In this document: in pieces, positions 25,257 to 36,776 of the stretch
Layout: every line of letters begins with the position of its first letter
How positions within the stretch are numbered: the first letter of the stretch is position 1
Assembly (NCBI GenBank): GCA_021397845.1
Contig: CM038050.1
Location: 8,126,471 to 8,190,470, forward strand
Direction of reading: 5' to 3'
Length of the DNA: 64,000 nucleotides
Origin: Areca catechu
Lineage: Eukaryota; Streptophyta; Magnoliopsida; Arecales; Arecaceae
Position numbers and translations under genes: made by a program
Notes under the pieces: model-generated
Databases searched by the model: none
The model's input: the letters and a program-made list of their open reading frames with translations, nothing else
What the model was told of the DNA's origin: nothing

Positions 25257-25468
25257 AACAACGCCCTGACCAGGACTCCGATGATCTATTAAGCTATATT
25301 TATTAATATTATTTTTTTTAATCTTCGCAAGCCAACGCCGAAGGCGAGGTGAAGAGTCACGATTCCTGAAGTCACAAGTGGCACCATGTTGTACGTTGGA
25401 TCGAAATCAACGGCAAGAAGGTGGCACGCCAAAGACCGTCGGATGGGATAATCCGACGGCGGAGAGGG

Positions 25469-25595
25469 AAACCCTAGCCAACCCGGTTGCGGTGGTTCTC
25501 TTTAAAAGGAACTCGGGGGTCTCTCCCACGCTTCGAAAGCCTCTGTCTGTTCTCTCACGGCGGTTCGTTCTGTCGAGCGCCGGCTTTCCTCCTAG
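25469..25595 (+). promoter_or_regulatory. EF-1alpha A promoter (telo-box, TATA-like) and leader exon
   Basis: AAACCCTAG at 25469-25477 is a telo-box, the classic cis element of plant EF-1alpha promoters. A TATA-like CTTTAAAAGG follows at about 25500-25509. A CT-rich leader runs to the donor CCTAG|GTGAGA at 25595/25596. This arrangement, with an untranslated first exon and a long leader intron, is typical of plant EF-1alpha genes and supports strong constitutive expression. Confidence 0.75.
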
Positions 25596-27689
25596 GTGAG
25601 ATTTCCCTTCCACCTCTTCCATCTTTGGATCGTTTGAAAGGTCTTATCTTTCTCTTCGTTTGTTGTATTCGTTAGTGAATTGCTAGTTTTGCGAAACATT
25701 TTTCTTTGTTCAATGTAATAGTTTGTAGGTTAGATTCGTAACTCTCTCTCTGCATCAATGATTCTCAAAGATCGAATCTGGTTTTTCTAGAGTTGCATAC
25801 AGGACGATTCTTTTCGTTGCAGGAGTTCTTGGATCCTTTAAATTAAACCAGTAGATCTGGATTATGCAATCTGTGTCATTTCTTTTTTTGCTTCGACGGA
25901 TCTAAGCCGATGTTTCTATAGTTTTTCTTAGGAGAGTTAGCAGTAAGATTTTTTTTTTTCCTTCTTGAAGAGATTCGGATTGTTTGTTGTGTGTATGATA
26001 GATTGCTGCTCCACGCTCTTCACGTCTTATGGATCTTATTTTTGGAAATAATTTGTTCAGATCTAGGGCTAGTTTTTATTATTGGTCTAATTCTCTCTGT
26101 AGACCTGTGTCGCTTAAAACCTAGATTTCAATGACGGATTTGTTATGAGCTTTGTTACTATTTTGTACAGATAAAAGTTGGCAACGTTTATGAAACTGTA
26201 CTGTTATTTTGCTGATCCGATATCTGTATTGTTTTCTTTGTGATTTTGTTTTCATCATCATAGAATGTACGTAGAAAGAAGGAATTGTGAATGAAAAGCG
26301 TCCATTGTCTAATGGAAAGGACAGAGGTTATATAAACCTTTGGTATAGGTTCAAATCCTATTGGACGTGATTAGTTCATTCCAATTTCAAAAAAGGTCGT
26401 CCTTGCCAATTTGAGGGATGGAAAATTTGAGATATGCATACTGATTGGTCCCAAAGTGAGATTTTTTTTCAAAGGGCAAATCATTTTAGTATGGACATAT
26501 CTCATTGTCAATCTTCTTGGCAATATCTTTCATAATATTTTGTGAAATGAAGCAGGATTATTTTATCTATTATATTATTTTCTCCCCAAAGTTTTGTTTA
26601 TACAACAGGAATATAACAAAATAGAATGTTTGCTGGTTAACTGAAAATATGAAGTTTGCTAGTTTGCCTGCTTCATTATTTAAATAAAAGTGCTTGTCAT
26701 TTATAATTATATATTAGATTGCTGTCATCTCATTAAATACTTTGATTGGATGCTAATTATGGGTATCTTTGTTATGCTGAAAACAAGTCAAACACACACT
26801 TTTCCTGCCATGAAAGAAAAGCAGGTTTTAAAATTTGAAGATAAGCCATCTTTCTGATTAATTATTGAGAAGAATATGCCATGCACTTTGATGTTCTTCC
26901 CTTTTTAATGTATTTTTGTTACTACCCTTTTACTGAATTTACTGATCTAATGTTTGAATGATATAACTTCACTTTTGGGCAGTCTGAATTGGTGAAAATG
27001 CATTAGTAAATTACTTTCATATTCTTGATCATTGAATATAAATATTTTAAATGTATCTGGTAGGCTGCTGATATTTTTCAGTTGGTTGATTACAATCTTA
27101 TCATATTACCTTTTGTGCCTTTGCAATTTGATGCTTATATATATATATATATATATATATTGTTTGTCTTGAAAGATCTTTGGTCATCTCAGATTAAGGC
27201 CTTTAAAAAAATAATGATAACTCAATTGCTAGATTTCTCAAGTTTCCTCTCTTGGTACAACCTAGAATGTCGCCCTCATTGTTTAATATCTATGAGAAAT
27301 CTGATATGTGAATCATGTACCGTAGTTTCAGTTTCTTTTATTGCTAAAACAACAAAGAATTGTATTTTCACCGTGTATTGTAGTTTCCCATGGTTAATTA
27401 CATTGTTAATTTAATGTAAAATCAGAAGATCTAGTGTGTTTTGAGCAATATTAGTTGTATATGTCACGTAATTTTGATGATTACCCTTGGCAAGACATCA
27501 ACCTTTTCATTAGCTTAATGTCTAATGTTGTCTATGTTCTTTTTTGACAGCTGTTGTTGTTTTAGTAGTCAAACTTTTCTGACTACCCTTGTTATAGAAG
27601 GTTTTAAAGCATGGAACTTGTAATCAATTCGTTAGATTGATGTCTATTGCTTTCTGTGTTCTTATTTCTGGACAGTTATTTTGCTTTAG
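25596..27689 (+). other. Leader intron of EF-1alpha A
   Basis: The 2.1-kb leader intron runs from GTGAGATTTC to TTGCTTTAG|G just before the ATG at 27708. A second acceptor, CTGGACAG, lies 14 bp upstream at 27675 and could be used instead. A related stretch at about 27520-27580 (TCTATGTTC...GACAG...TTTTAGTAGTC) looks like an old duplication of the acceptor region. T-rich sequence throughout agrees with plant leader introns, which often enhance expression. A (TA)n tract lies near 27137-27160. Confidence 0.7.
26298..26368 (+). pseudogene. trnR-UCU: Plastid-derived tRNA-Arg(UCU) pseudogene
   Basis: The 71-nt segment starts GCGTCCATTGTCTAATGGA and ends TTCAAATCCTATTGGACG. The acceptor stem, D arm, anticodon stem and T arm match chloroplast trnR-UCU as I know it. 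The anticodon loop is altered: the usual CTTCTAA is replaced by TATATAA, so U33 and the UCU anticodon are lost, and other bases differ. It sits in the leader intron of a nuclear gene and cannot decode Arg, so it is best read as old plastid DNA in the nucleus. The call rests on remembered family sequence, not on a search. Confidence 0.8.
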
Positions 27690-27707
27690 GAGTCATTCAC
27701 ATCCATC

Positions 27708-29388
27708 ATGGGGAAAGAAAAGGTTCACATCAATATTGTGGTTATCGGTCATGTCGACTCTGGTAAGTCGACCACCACTGGCCACCTCATTTACAAGCTG
27801 GGTGGTATTGACAAGCGTGTGATTGAGAGGTTTGAAAAGGAGGCTGCTGAAATGAACAAGAGGTCATTCAAATATGCTTGGGTCCTCGACAAACTTAAGG
27901 CTGAGCGTGAGAGAGGAATTACCATTGACATTGCTCTTTGGAAATTTGAGACCACTAAGTACTACTGCACTGTTATTGATGCTCCTGGACACCGTGACTT
28001 CATCAAGAACATGATTACTGGTACCTCCCAGGCTGATTGTGCTGTTCTTATCATTGACTCCACCACTGGTGGTTTGAAGCTGGTATTTCAAAGGATGGTC
28101 AGACCCGTGAGCATGCCTTGCTTGCATTCACTCTCGGGGTTAGACAGATGATTTGCTGTTGTAACAAGGTAAACAGATTACGGGTACATGCATTGGAAAA
28201 ATTGTTGGTTTTGGTGCTATGTTATATTTATATTGATTACTATTATAGATTTTGTTTTTAAAAATCTTTTTCTCATCTTCTGTGGTTGAGTTGTTATTTT
28301 TCTCCAGATATCAAGTTCATATTCTTTAGAATTTCTGCATTGAGGTGCCTGCTGAAGCAAATATTTATTAAGCCATGTTCTGAATATGTTTGTTTTAATA
28401 TTTTGTGGTTAGAATCATTGAAGGTTGCATTTAGTCAATATATTTTTTTGTGATAATTGTTTCTCTCTTCTAGATCAACTGAATTGTCTTTTCTGCCACA
28501 TGACAGATGGATGCAACGACCCCCAAATATTCCAAGGCCAGGTATGATGAAATTGTGAAGGAAGTTTCTTCTTACCTCAAGAAGGTGGGTTACAACCCGG
28601 AGAAGATTCCTTTTGTTCCCATCTCAGGATTTGAGGGTGACAATATGATTGAGAGGTCCACCAACCTGGACTGGTACAAGGGCCCCACCCTTCTTGAGGC
28701 CCTTGACATGATCCATGAGCCCAAGAGGCCCTCAGACAAGCCCCTCCGTCTGCCACTTCAGGATGTGTACAAGATTGGTGGCATTGGCACTGTCCCAGTC
28801 GGACGTGTCGAAACTGGTATTCTCAAGCCTGGCATGGTGGTTACTTTTGGTCCCAGCGGTCTGACAACTGAAGTCAAGTCTGTGGAGATGCACCATGAGG
28901 CCCTGCAGGAGGCACTCCCTGGTGATAATGTGGGTTTCAATGTCAAGAATGTTGCTGTCAAGGATCTCAAGCGTGGTTTTGTGGCCTCTAACTCCAAGGA
29001 TGATCCTGCAAAGGAGGCTGCCAGCTTCACTGCTCAGGTTATTATCATGAATCATCCTGGTCAGATCGGCAATGGCTATGCTCCTGTGCTCGACTGCCAC
29101 ACCTCCCACATTGCTGTCAAGTTTGCTGAGATCCTTACCAAGATTGACAGACGGTCTGGTAAGGAACTTGAGAAGGAACCCAAGTTTTTGAAGAATGGCG
29201 ATGCAGGTTTTGTTAAGATGATTCCCACCAAGCCCATGGTTGTTGAGACCTTCTCTGAATACCCACCGCTTGGTCGTTTTGCTGTGAGAGACATGCGCCA
29301 GACGGTGGCTGTTGGTGTCATCAAGAGCGTTGAGAAGAAGGATCCAACTGGTGCCAAGATCACCAAAGCTGCTGCAAAGAAGAAGTGA
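27708..29388 (+). CDS. EF1A: Translation elongation factor EF-1alpha, copy A (one frameshift)
   Basis: Exon 1 is 27708-28168 and exon 2 is 28507-29388. The intron falls at NK|MD, splitting the G4 motif, as usual in plants. EF-1alpha is the cytosolic GTPase that delivers aminoacyl-tRNA to the ribosome. Visible motifs are G1 GHVDSGKST, G2 region ERGITID, G3 DAPGHRDF and G4 NKMD, followed by domains II (VGRVETGILKPG) and III (PMVVETFSEYPPLGRFAVRDMRQTV split over about 20 residues) and the basic end KITKAAAKKK. Exon 1 is 461 nt instead of 462. One T is missing at 28073-28075 (GGTGGTTTGAAG; copy B has GGTTTTGAG). With that base the protein would have the family-standard 447 residues. Exon 2 is intact. 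I regard the gap as a consensus error, because the rest is perfectly conserved. Confidence 0.96.
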
Positions 29389-29760
29389 GACATGCATTCT
29401 AAATGTGTTTTAGTCACACCCTGCAAGAATTTAGTAGGTAGCAGTGTCGGTTTGGTTTTTCCTGGTGTTTGCTATAGGTTTTGGTCGATGCCATTATCTC
29501 TATTTGGCAATCAGCTGCAGAACTGGCTGCTTGATAGGTGTAGTCTTTCGAGTTTTTTTTTTTTTTTTGGTCATCATTGCGTTGCTGGTATCTAATCTAG
29601 ACTGTTGTGGGCTGCTTCAGATTTTTTAGGTTTTTTTCCTCCTGGGCAGCTCAATAGTTTATCTATATTAAGATACAGTATCTTTGTTGGTCGTGAAGTT
29701 TTAATAAATTATTTGTTTCAATACGTGTTCGATGATATATTGTTTGTTATGATGCGTAGA
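29389..29760 (+). other. EF-1alpha A 3' UTR with a probable poly(A) signal
   Basis: The sequence after the TGA is T/G-rich, with an AATAAA at 29703-29708. This gives a plausible 3' UTR of about 320-370 nt. A long poly(A) run occurs further on at about 29927-29952. Confidence 0.55.
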
Positions 29761-30224
29761 CTTTAGTCTGCTTCATGCATCTGCCGTGCTTTAAACATGA
29801 GGCGCATTATGCGTTGGCCTTTCACTTTTCCATGCCTTTCTATTTTATAGTTTTCATTCCCTTATTTTTGCCCGTAAGATGGGGTTCAGTTGTATGATCT
29901 TTCATGATTCCAACCTAGGGAAATGAAAAAAAAAAAAAAAAAAAAAAAAAAAGGAAAAAAAAGAAAAGAAAAGAAAAGGCAACAATGGTATTTGTGCAGT
30001 TTTTTTTTATTTTTATTTTTTTTTGGTAAATCGGATATTTTATTAAATAATTCTTGAAAAAGTATAATTCAAATTATTTTTAAATAAAATATGTCTAAAC
30101 TGTACGGGTATTTTTTCGAGAGAGATGCAAACGAATCCCTGTGAATAAGAACGTTGCATCATCTCAATTCTAGGGTACCTTTTTTTTTTTTTCATCTACA
30201 TTATTTTTTTTAGTAAATTTTTTT

Positions 30225-31345
30225 GGATCAAGAGGTATTGTTGGTACGGAAAATGGATGGTTATTTAGATTACCATTTGATAATTTTATAATTAAAATTT
30301 TAAATTTAATTAATTTTTTAAAAATCTTGATATAAGTATTTAATTTTTTTTTTTATTTTCATCTAATAAATACTAGCTACAAGAGATTCCATCTCTTCGA
30401 TTTTAGCCACAAGAGACTCTTTCCCTCACCATTGTTTTAGTAATGAATTCATTTAATTTATGAATTTATTATTTTTATGATATTTGATTTTTCTGGGCTA
30501 TATTTGTCAATCTTTTTAATAATTAATACTATTTTATATAATGATATAAATTATAAATTAATATTTTCTTATGATACTCATAATATTTTAATTGATTTAA
30601 TTTACGAGTATTTTGAAATTTTTGATTTCATATTATTAGTAATCTGATTAGCATATCAAATAGGTTAATCAAGATTCTCGATAATTTTAATATAATATTA
30701 TTTATATGTACCAAATATACATATTACTAGCAATGTAGGAAGGTAATTTTTTCAGATTACTGGTAATTTAATAGGATCCCATCATATTACTATATTTGGT
30801 ACGTTTTCCTGAATGACAATCTATCATGTCTGATAATCTGGATTATGTCTGATAATCTGGATTACCTCTAGAAAAGTTCTCTCAGATAATCTTTCGAATA
30901 ATATTATCTACTCCTTTTCTATTCCTCTTATATTATAATAATATAATATATATATATTATATTATATATAACATGATATAATATATTTATATAAAATATA
31001 TTATTTAATATATCTAAATAATATATTAAATATATTATCTATTTTATATATAAATTTTTTATATCAAATTTATTTAGTATAAAAATATTTTTTTAATATT
31101 TTAATTTTAATGAAAAATATAAAATATTTTATATTTAATATATTTTGTAATATAAAATATTAAAAATTATATTTCTATAAATATAATATAGATTTAATTT
31201 AGTGGTATTTTAGAAATTTGATTTTATTTTATGCAATACTACCTGCATGTACCAAATATAATAATTTATATTACTTGTAATCTACATTATTGATAATTCA
31301 TATTACTTTTCAGGATTGCCTAGCAATGAACCAAATGCAACCTTG
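30225..31345. repeat. AT-rich interspersed repeat, copy 1
   Basis: The segment starts near GTATTGTTGGTACGGAAAATGG and ends near GATTGCCTAGCAATGAACC. It shares ordered blocks with the segment split around 31847-33350: GGATGGTAATCT-like starts, TAATTAAAATTTTAAA, the TTTGATTT...TTTTGAAATTTT block and TATTACTGATAAT-like ends. It is very AT-rich and non-coding, so it is most likely a MITE or other non-autonomous DNA element. An inner segment (about 30740-30890) has repeated TCTGATAATCTGGATTA units. Confidence 0.55.
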
Positions 31346-31394
31346 AGGCATTTAATAACGGGCAATCTATCTAATTGTCAGTAATTTAAAAGGG

Positions 31395-33550
31395 CCTATG
31401 GTAAGACATTTTGGATGGTAATCTGAGTTGTCTAGCAATCCAGATTATTAGATAATCTGAATAATCTTTGAAAGGGATAGCTATGTATATTACCATATCT
31501 TTGACAATCCTGTAATTAAAATTTTAAACTAAATTATCATTTCAAAAAAAATTATAAAAAAATATGATATAAGCCCTCTAAGCTATCACTTCTTCTTTTA
31601 CCCAACAAATCCTAGCCACGAGAGGCTATGGTTCTCACACGATCGTTCTCGCCACCGTTTTAGTCGTCACCCCGGTAAGTCATCTCTTTTTTTATTTCTT
31701 ATTTTTATTTGATAATTGTTGTGATGTTTATTTTATTTTTTTTTGCTATATTTGTCTCCATTTCTGATGGTTAATATTATTTTGTATAATGATATATATC
31801 ATATATTTGATATCATCTAACGAATATATAATTTTTTAATATATTTTGTTACGGCCGTAACGATGACGTGGCGGGTCTCAGATTCTGTCGGGCGTGATTC
31901 GAGCCACGTGGAGGTTTTTCGGCCAAGTCGGCTGCGGCTCCCCCACGTCCGAAGTCGAGCTCGGCCCGGGCCCCCCCCGGCCGCTTCGCCAGGTGGCATC
32001 CTGAGACGTTACCACCCCGGCCGAAGTCGAGCTCGGCCCGGGCCCTCCTGCCGCTCCGCCAGGTGTCCACCCAGGAGGGGTCCACCTCGACCGAGGCCGG
32101 CGGCTCTCCTGCTCCCTCGCCAGGTGGCACCCCGAGACGGTCCCACCTCGGCCGAGGTCGAGGCAGGCCCCTTCGCTCCTTTGCCAGGTGGCGCCCGGAG
32201 AAGGGTTCACCTCGGCCGAAACTGAGCGTCTCTCTGCCGCTCCTTCGCCAGGTGGCGCTCGGAGACAGGACCACTTCGGCCGAAGCCGAGCGCCCTTCTG
32301 CCGCCCCGCCAGGTGTCCACTCAGGAGGGGTCCACCTCGGCCGAGGCCGGCGGCTCCCTTGCTTCCTCGCCAGGTGGCACCCTGAGACGGTCCACCTCGG
32401 CCGAGGTCGAGGCAGGCCCCTTCGCTCCTTCGCCAGGTGGCGCCCGGAGACGGGACCACCTCGACCGAAGCCGGGCGTCCTTTTGCCACCCGCCAGGTGT
32501 CCACCCAGGAGGGGTCCACCTCGGCCGAGGTAGGCCAACTCGTACAGAGAAGGTCCCGAAGAACGGAGGCGCGGGCTCCGAGGTTGACTCTCGAGCCGTG
32601 CGCGCCGCACCCCGAGAAAGGTGCCCCGTACGGACGGCGGCGGCACGCGAAACATCACTTACGTTGGCCCGACAGGTTCCGCAGTCGAGAGACGTGGCTC
32701 TGACAAAACAGGACCCGATAACGGACAGCGCCGGCGCCTGGGAAGGAGAGCGCTCACGCTCGGCCCGAGGTCTAGTCGGCAGCCTGGCCAGCGCCCCTCT
32801 CCCTTACTCTTTCCCCGCTATGCTCGGCAAACGAGGCCGGAAAGCCGCCTGGCCCTCTGAACCAGAAGGGGAAAGAGAAAGGGGCGGAGGGAAGGAGATG
32901 AAAGCAACAAGGGAGCCTCCCAGGAGTGAAAAACGAGAAGGCGACGGGAGGAGATAAAAGGAAGGAGAAAATAGACGACAAGGTAAGTAAGGTAAAGCAA
33001 GCCAGAAACAAAGGCTGGAAAACTCCGCTTCAAGAGCGAGATCCAAGGTCCCAAGAGGGATCGCTTGGCGTGAGCTCGGCAAAGGAGCCCAGCCGGGTTT
33101 CTGGTCTCTCTAGCACTTTTCTTGCTAGCACATTCTCTGAGTCTGGGACTCCTTCGGGGGCCCGTCCCAGAGAGTCTGTTCCCTCTCGCCGTCTACTGAC
33201 TTGATCGTCGGAGCTCCCTCGCCGGAATCCCCGGCCAGGGTCTTCTAACCTTGCCTTGCAGGTTCGGTCCGGCCAGGAGGCCCCAGGAGCGAGACGATCT
33301 AGTAGGATCGGCGGTTCCGAGGCACGGGTGCGGCGGCGAGATCGGCAACATATTTGATTTATAAATATTTTGAAATTTTAATTTTATAATATAAGTAATC
33401 TAATTATTGTACTAAACATGTCAATCTAAATTTTTAATAATTTTACTATAATATTATCTATATACACTAGATATAATAATTAATATTATTAATAATTTAT
33501 ATTACTGATAATCTATGTTATTGACAATTCAAGATTGCTATCAAACATGA
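31395..33550. repeat. AT-rich interspersed repeat, copy 2, split by a solo LTR
   Basis: 31395-31846 and 33351-33550 together reproduce the block order of copy 1 (30225-31345). The break falls exactly at the 5-bp duplication TATTT created by the LTR insertion. So the AT-rich element was there first and the LTR element inserted into it later. Confidence 0.6.
31847..33350 (+). mobile_element. Solo LTR, copy 2 of the GC-rich LTR family
   Basis: The element begins TGTTACGGCCGTAACG and ends GATCGGCAACA. Perfect 5-bp target duplications TATTT flank it (31842-31846 and 33351-33355). Between about 31985 and 32530 it carries about eight tandem units of ~70 bp built on GCCAGGTGGCRCCCNGAGAC and CACCTCGGCCGAGG. 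The conserved block TGACTTGATCGTCGGAGCTC with CCGGAATCCCCGGCC lies about 130 bp before the 3' end and recurs in the LTRs at 3351, 52062 and 60614. Copy 1 at 3351-4506 is in the opposite orientation and has fewer repeat units. No internal coding region is present. The many long open frames are artefacts of GC-rich periodic sequence. Confidence 0.94.
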
Positions 33551-34299
33551 CCTTAAAGAGGAGCATAAAAGAAATGGCTTAGGTTTTATTTGATTTGTGC
33601 TCAATCATTATTCTATGTTGCTCGGCAAAGCATTCGGTGTTGTCATCTCATGAAAGCTTCAAACCCTAGCATATGTTTTTCTTGACATGAAACTAAATTG
33701 TCAATTACATTGTCCAGAAAACAATAACCTTGCAAATTCAAGCATCATGGGCACCAACTATGCCATGCGTCTTTCCAAAATTGAGCCCCGTCTACTTTTC
33801 AGAAAAAAAAAAAAAAGAAAAAAAAAAAAAAAAAAAAAAAACTTTAACATGCATGTGCTGTGCAGAAAGTACTATTTAACCGTATGGATTTTCTTATAGA
33901 AAGTACTATTATCACTCTTGATGAGAATAGCCAGGCATTACTACCTTACTTATTATACATGCTTTGTTAAGGACATGTTTGGAGAATCGTCTGAAGTATT
34001 CCTTTTCTTGACAATTAACTCGATCAAAAAAACAAAATTTTGCCTTTCCCATCCTTCTCCTTGTAATTTACATATTCAAGGACTTATTAAGCAAATAACC
34101 TATGCAAATATCCAAACATGGCCTTATAAATAGCTTTCATTTTCATGTATGCGGTTCCCATATAAATTTTAATTAGAGTTGTGTTTGGATTTGGATAAAC
34201 ATAAATATATTCTAAATTTGGATATTAGATATAGTCGAATCCAACCAGCTGGCATGGAGCTCGGTGGGTGTTTCTATTTGGCAGGGTTGGACAAACATC
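33551..34299. other. Intergenic DNA, no gene seen
   Basis: No gene is recognised. A long A-rich run interrupted by single G bases lies at about 33802-33841, probably an old retroposon tail or simple repeat. Confidence 0.5.
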
Positions 34300-34545
34300 A
34301 CACACCGCTAAGACGATAGCCTGAGTGGTAAAAGCTTTGCCTCACCATCAACTGCTCATATATTCAAGGCATGATCCTAACAGTGATTCGATTAAATTCA
34401 AAAATTTTTCTAGATCTATGATCATTGCTGTGCGATCGATGATCTGAGCGAGAGATCGTGATCTTTTTCTTTTTTTCTGTTCTATACTGACCAGCGTTTT
34501 AGTGGTGTTAGGTTGATGTACTCCATCTTTAAATAAAAAAAGATT
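34300..34545 (+). mobile_element. Candidate tRNA-derived SINE
   Basis: TAGCCTGAGTGG (about 34317-34328) fits the pol III A box consensus. ATTCAAGGC, about 35 bp further, fits the B box except for its first base, at a spacing seen in tRNA-derived SINE heads. A non-tRNA body and a T-rich then A-rich end follow. No target-site duplication was confirmed. Confidence 0.42.
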
Positions 34546-34882
34546 ATATAAATTTAAGCATCTTGTACCGAATATTACCTGGTATGGTAATCTAGGAGAT
34601 AGTTATATCAAAATTTATCCCCTTTTTTTTTTCAAATAATAATAATAATAATAAAAAAAAAAAAAAAGTAACAGCACACACGAGCTGGCACGAACTGTTC
34701 CCAACTACCCCTGCACGGGCGCGTGCGCCGTAATCGATTAGATGTGCCTCTAAGATCCGACCAAATATCGCCGCGTTCACCTCACGCAGCCTGGAGGAAG
34801 ACGTGGCATCCGCTCGTTTGTCCGATTATAATCGACGGTGGGTTTCATACAACACCGAATATCGTCCGATCAAGGAATCCAA

Positions 34883-35320
34883 CGGTCTGGAGAGAGACCC
34901 TAGCGTGTCAGGTCTCCAAAGTTTCAGTCCCCGATAAAACGAGCGTGGTGGGTTCGGTCCAAAACCCTCTTCGCATCTCTCTCGGCTCTCGGGACGGCAA
35001 TGCCATTGTAGGGTGGGTTCTGTCTCTCTGCCACCGCCGACCGAGGTGAGGTCTATTGTCTGTTCGAAAAGTTGTTCTTTTGGATCGAATTATGTTTCTT
35101 TCGGTCTGCAGAGAGACCCTAGCGTGTCAGGTCTCCAAAGTTTCAGTCCCCGATAAAACGAGCGTGGTGGGTTCGGTCCAAAACCCTCTTCGCATCTCTC
35201 TCGGCTCTCGGGACGGCAAAGCCATTGTAGGGTGGGTTCTGTCTCTCTGCCACCGCCGACCGAGGTGAGGTCTATTGTCTGTTCGAAAAGTTGTTCTTTT
35301 GGATCGAATTATGTTTCTTT
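34883..35320 (+). promoter_or_regulatory. Tandemly duplicated promoter plus leader exon of EF-1alpha B
   Basis: A 219-bp unit occurs twice (34883-35101 and 35102-35320) and differs at only two or so bases. Each unit contains GAGACCCTAGCG (a partial telo-box), a TATA-like CGATAAAACG, a CCAAAACCCTC motif, a CT-rich leader and a consensus donor CCGAG|GTGAGG (at 35045/35046 and 35264/35265). Each can therefore serve as a complete core promoter, untranslated first exon and donor for the downstream EF-1alpha B locus. The near-identity points to a recent duplication. The role is inferred from architecture shared with EF-1alpha A. Confidence 0.75.
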
Positions 35321-36776
35321 CGGTAAAATCTTGCCTGAATTCTCGAGTTCTACTGAAAAATTGCTTACCTGTTGATATATGTCATGCATCTAGTACTAGA
35401 AGTAATTGTTTCGTGTGTCAGGTCTAAAGTTCCTCAGATTCGTCTCTGTTTTTAATTTTGCGTAGCTAATATTGCGTTGGTGGAGACTTTGGGAAGAAAA
35501 ATGCTTTGTTTCTGTCTTTGATGTAATTAATGTTCTGATCTGAGTTCTTATGTGGTTGATGTGATTATGTTTTTGTGAGGCCCAGACCATCCGGCTGTTC
35601 GATCCAGGCGGGTTTGGGCTGAAGTCGGCAACTGGGTTGCCGACCTCAGTTCGGGATTTCTTTAGGCACCGGACTTCGGAACGATCCGCAGAAGCTGCGG
35701 AAGCCGGTCGATCGGTGCAGCAGGGATAAAGGTTTTCTCTGGCTTTAAAGGCTCCTCGCGTGCCTCTCCTCCGGCCGAACCCTCCACCTCCGATGGATGT
35801 CGAAGATTGACGCCGATCGTGCCAGGCGTTTTCCTCTTGTGCCACGGCTATTTTCAACGGTCATTCCTTTCTCTGGTGTTGCCGAAACCGCTGCCGACCT
35901 CGCCAGTAAGTGCCCTATCCCCTGTCTTCATCTGTGCATGGGCATCTAAGGCGATGGACGGGAGTCGTCTTCTCTCGAGCACGGGCTTGGGTAGGGACAA
36001 TCGGGCAGGGAGGAGGATCCATTTTATTTTTTTCTTTTCTTTTTTTTTTGGGATTTAGGTGGGTGTTCGGACAGCCGCCGGTGGTCGCATTGCCGTCCGC
36101 TCCTATCAACCGGGCCCCCTTCTCGGTGGCCGTCTCCCATGGCAGCCTGCCGGCAACCGTGGGTAGACCGGCTCGGTCAAGCCGAGAGAGGAGCAGCAGG
36201 GTTACTTTGGGTTTCCGGCTGGTGGCCGGACGGCCGTTGGGGTCGCTGCCGGTCTCTCTCCTCCTTCTGATCTTCCGTTGGCTAAGGGGGTTGGCTTAGT
36301 AGGGGAGATGGCGGCGGGTGAGTGAAAGAAGGGAGGCAGAGTCGGTGAAGGGAGAGAACCGAGTTGACTCGGTTAGCAGGGGTGAGTCGACTCGGTCAAT
36401 AGAACTGGGTTGACTCGGTCAATAGAACTGGGTTGACTCGGTCTATGGGATGTGTTGACTTGATTTTCTGGGATGGGTCTGTTCGGTGAAAGCAAATTTT
36501 GGAGAGAGAAAGGAAAAAGGGGAAAAAGTGAATAAAACTGGGATTCGAGGGTGTTTCGGGGAATTTAGTTTTCTTTTTAGTTTTTTTTTTGAAATAGAAA
36601 TTAATTGTATATTTAAATTGTTGATCAGGATCATTGTTGACCTTGGAAGATCCGGTTTAGTGTTGGATTGTACTAGTTGGTGAAGGCTTTTCAGTAAGTT
36701 ATCTTGACCTCTGATATGTATGCCAATATATATATATTTATAACTTAGTTGATATATGTAATATATCTGCATTTGA

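Noticed and set aside
28732..29426. Minus-strand frames of up to 221 codons opposite EF-1alpha A exon 2
   Set aside because: They mirror a highly conserved, codon-biased exon on the other strand. The same applies to the frames opposite copy B.
31849..33204. Long open frames on both strands, up to 269 codons
   Set aside because: They are by-products of the GC-rich repeat array in the solo LTR; all frames are open together and the protein text is periodic.
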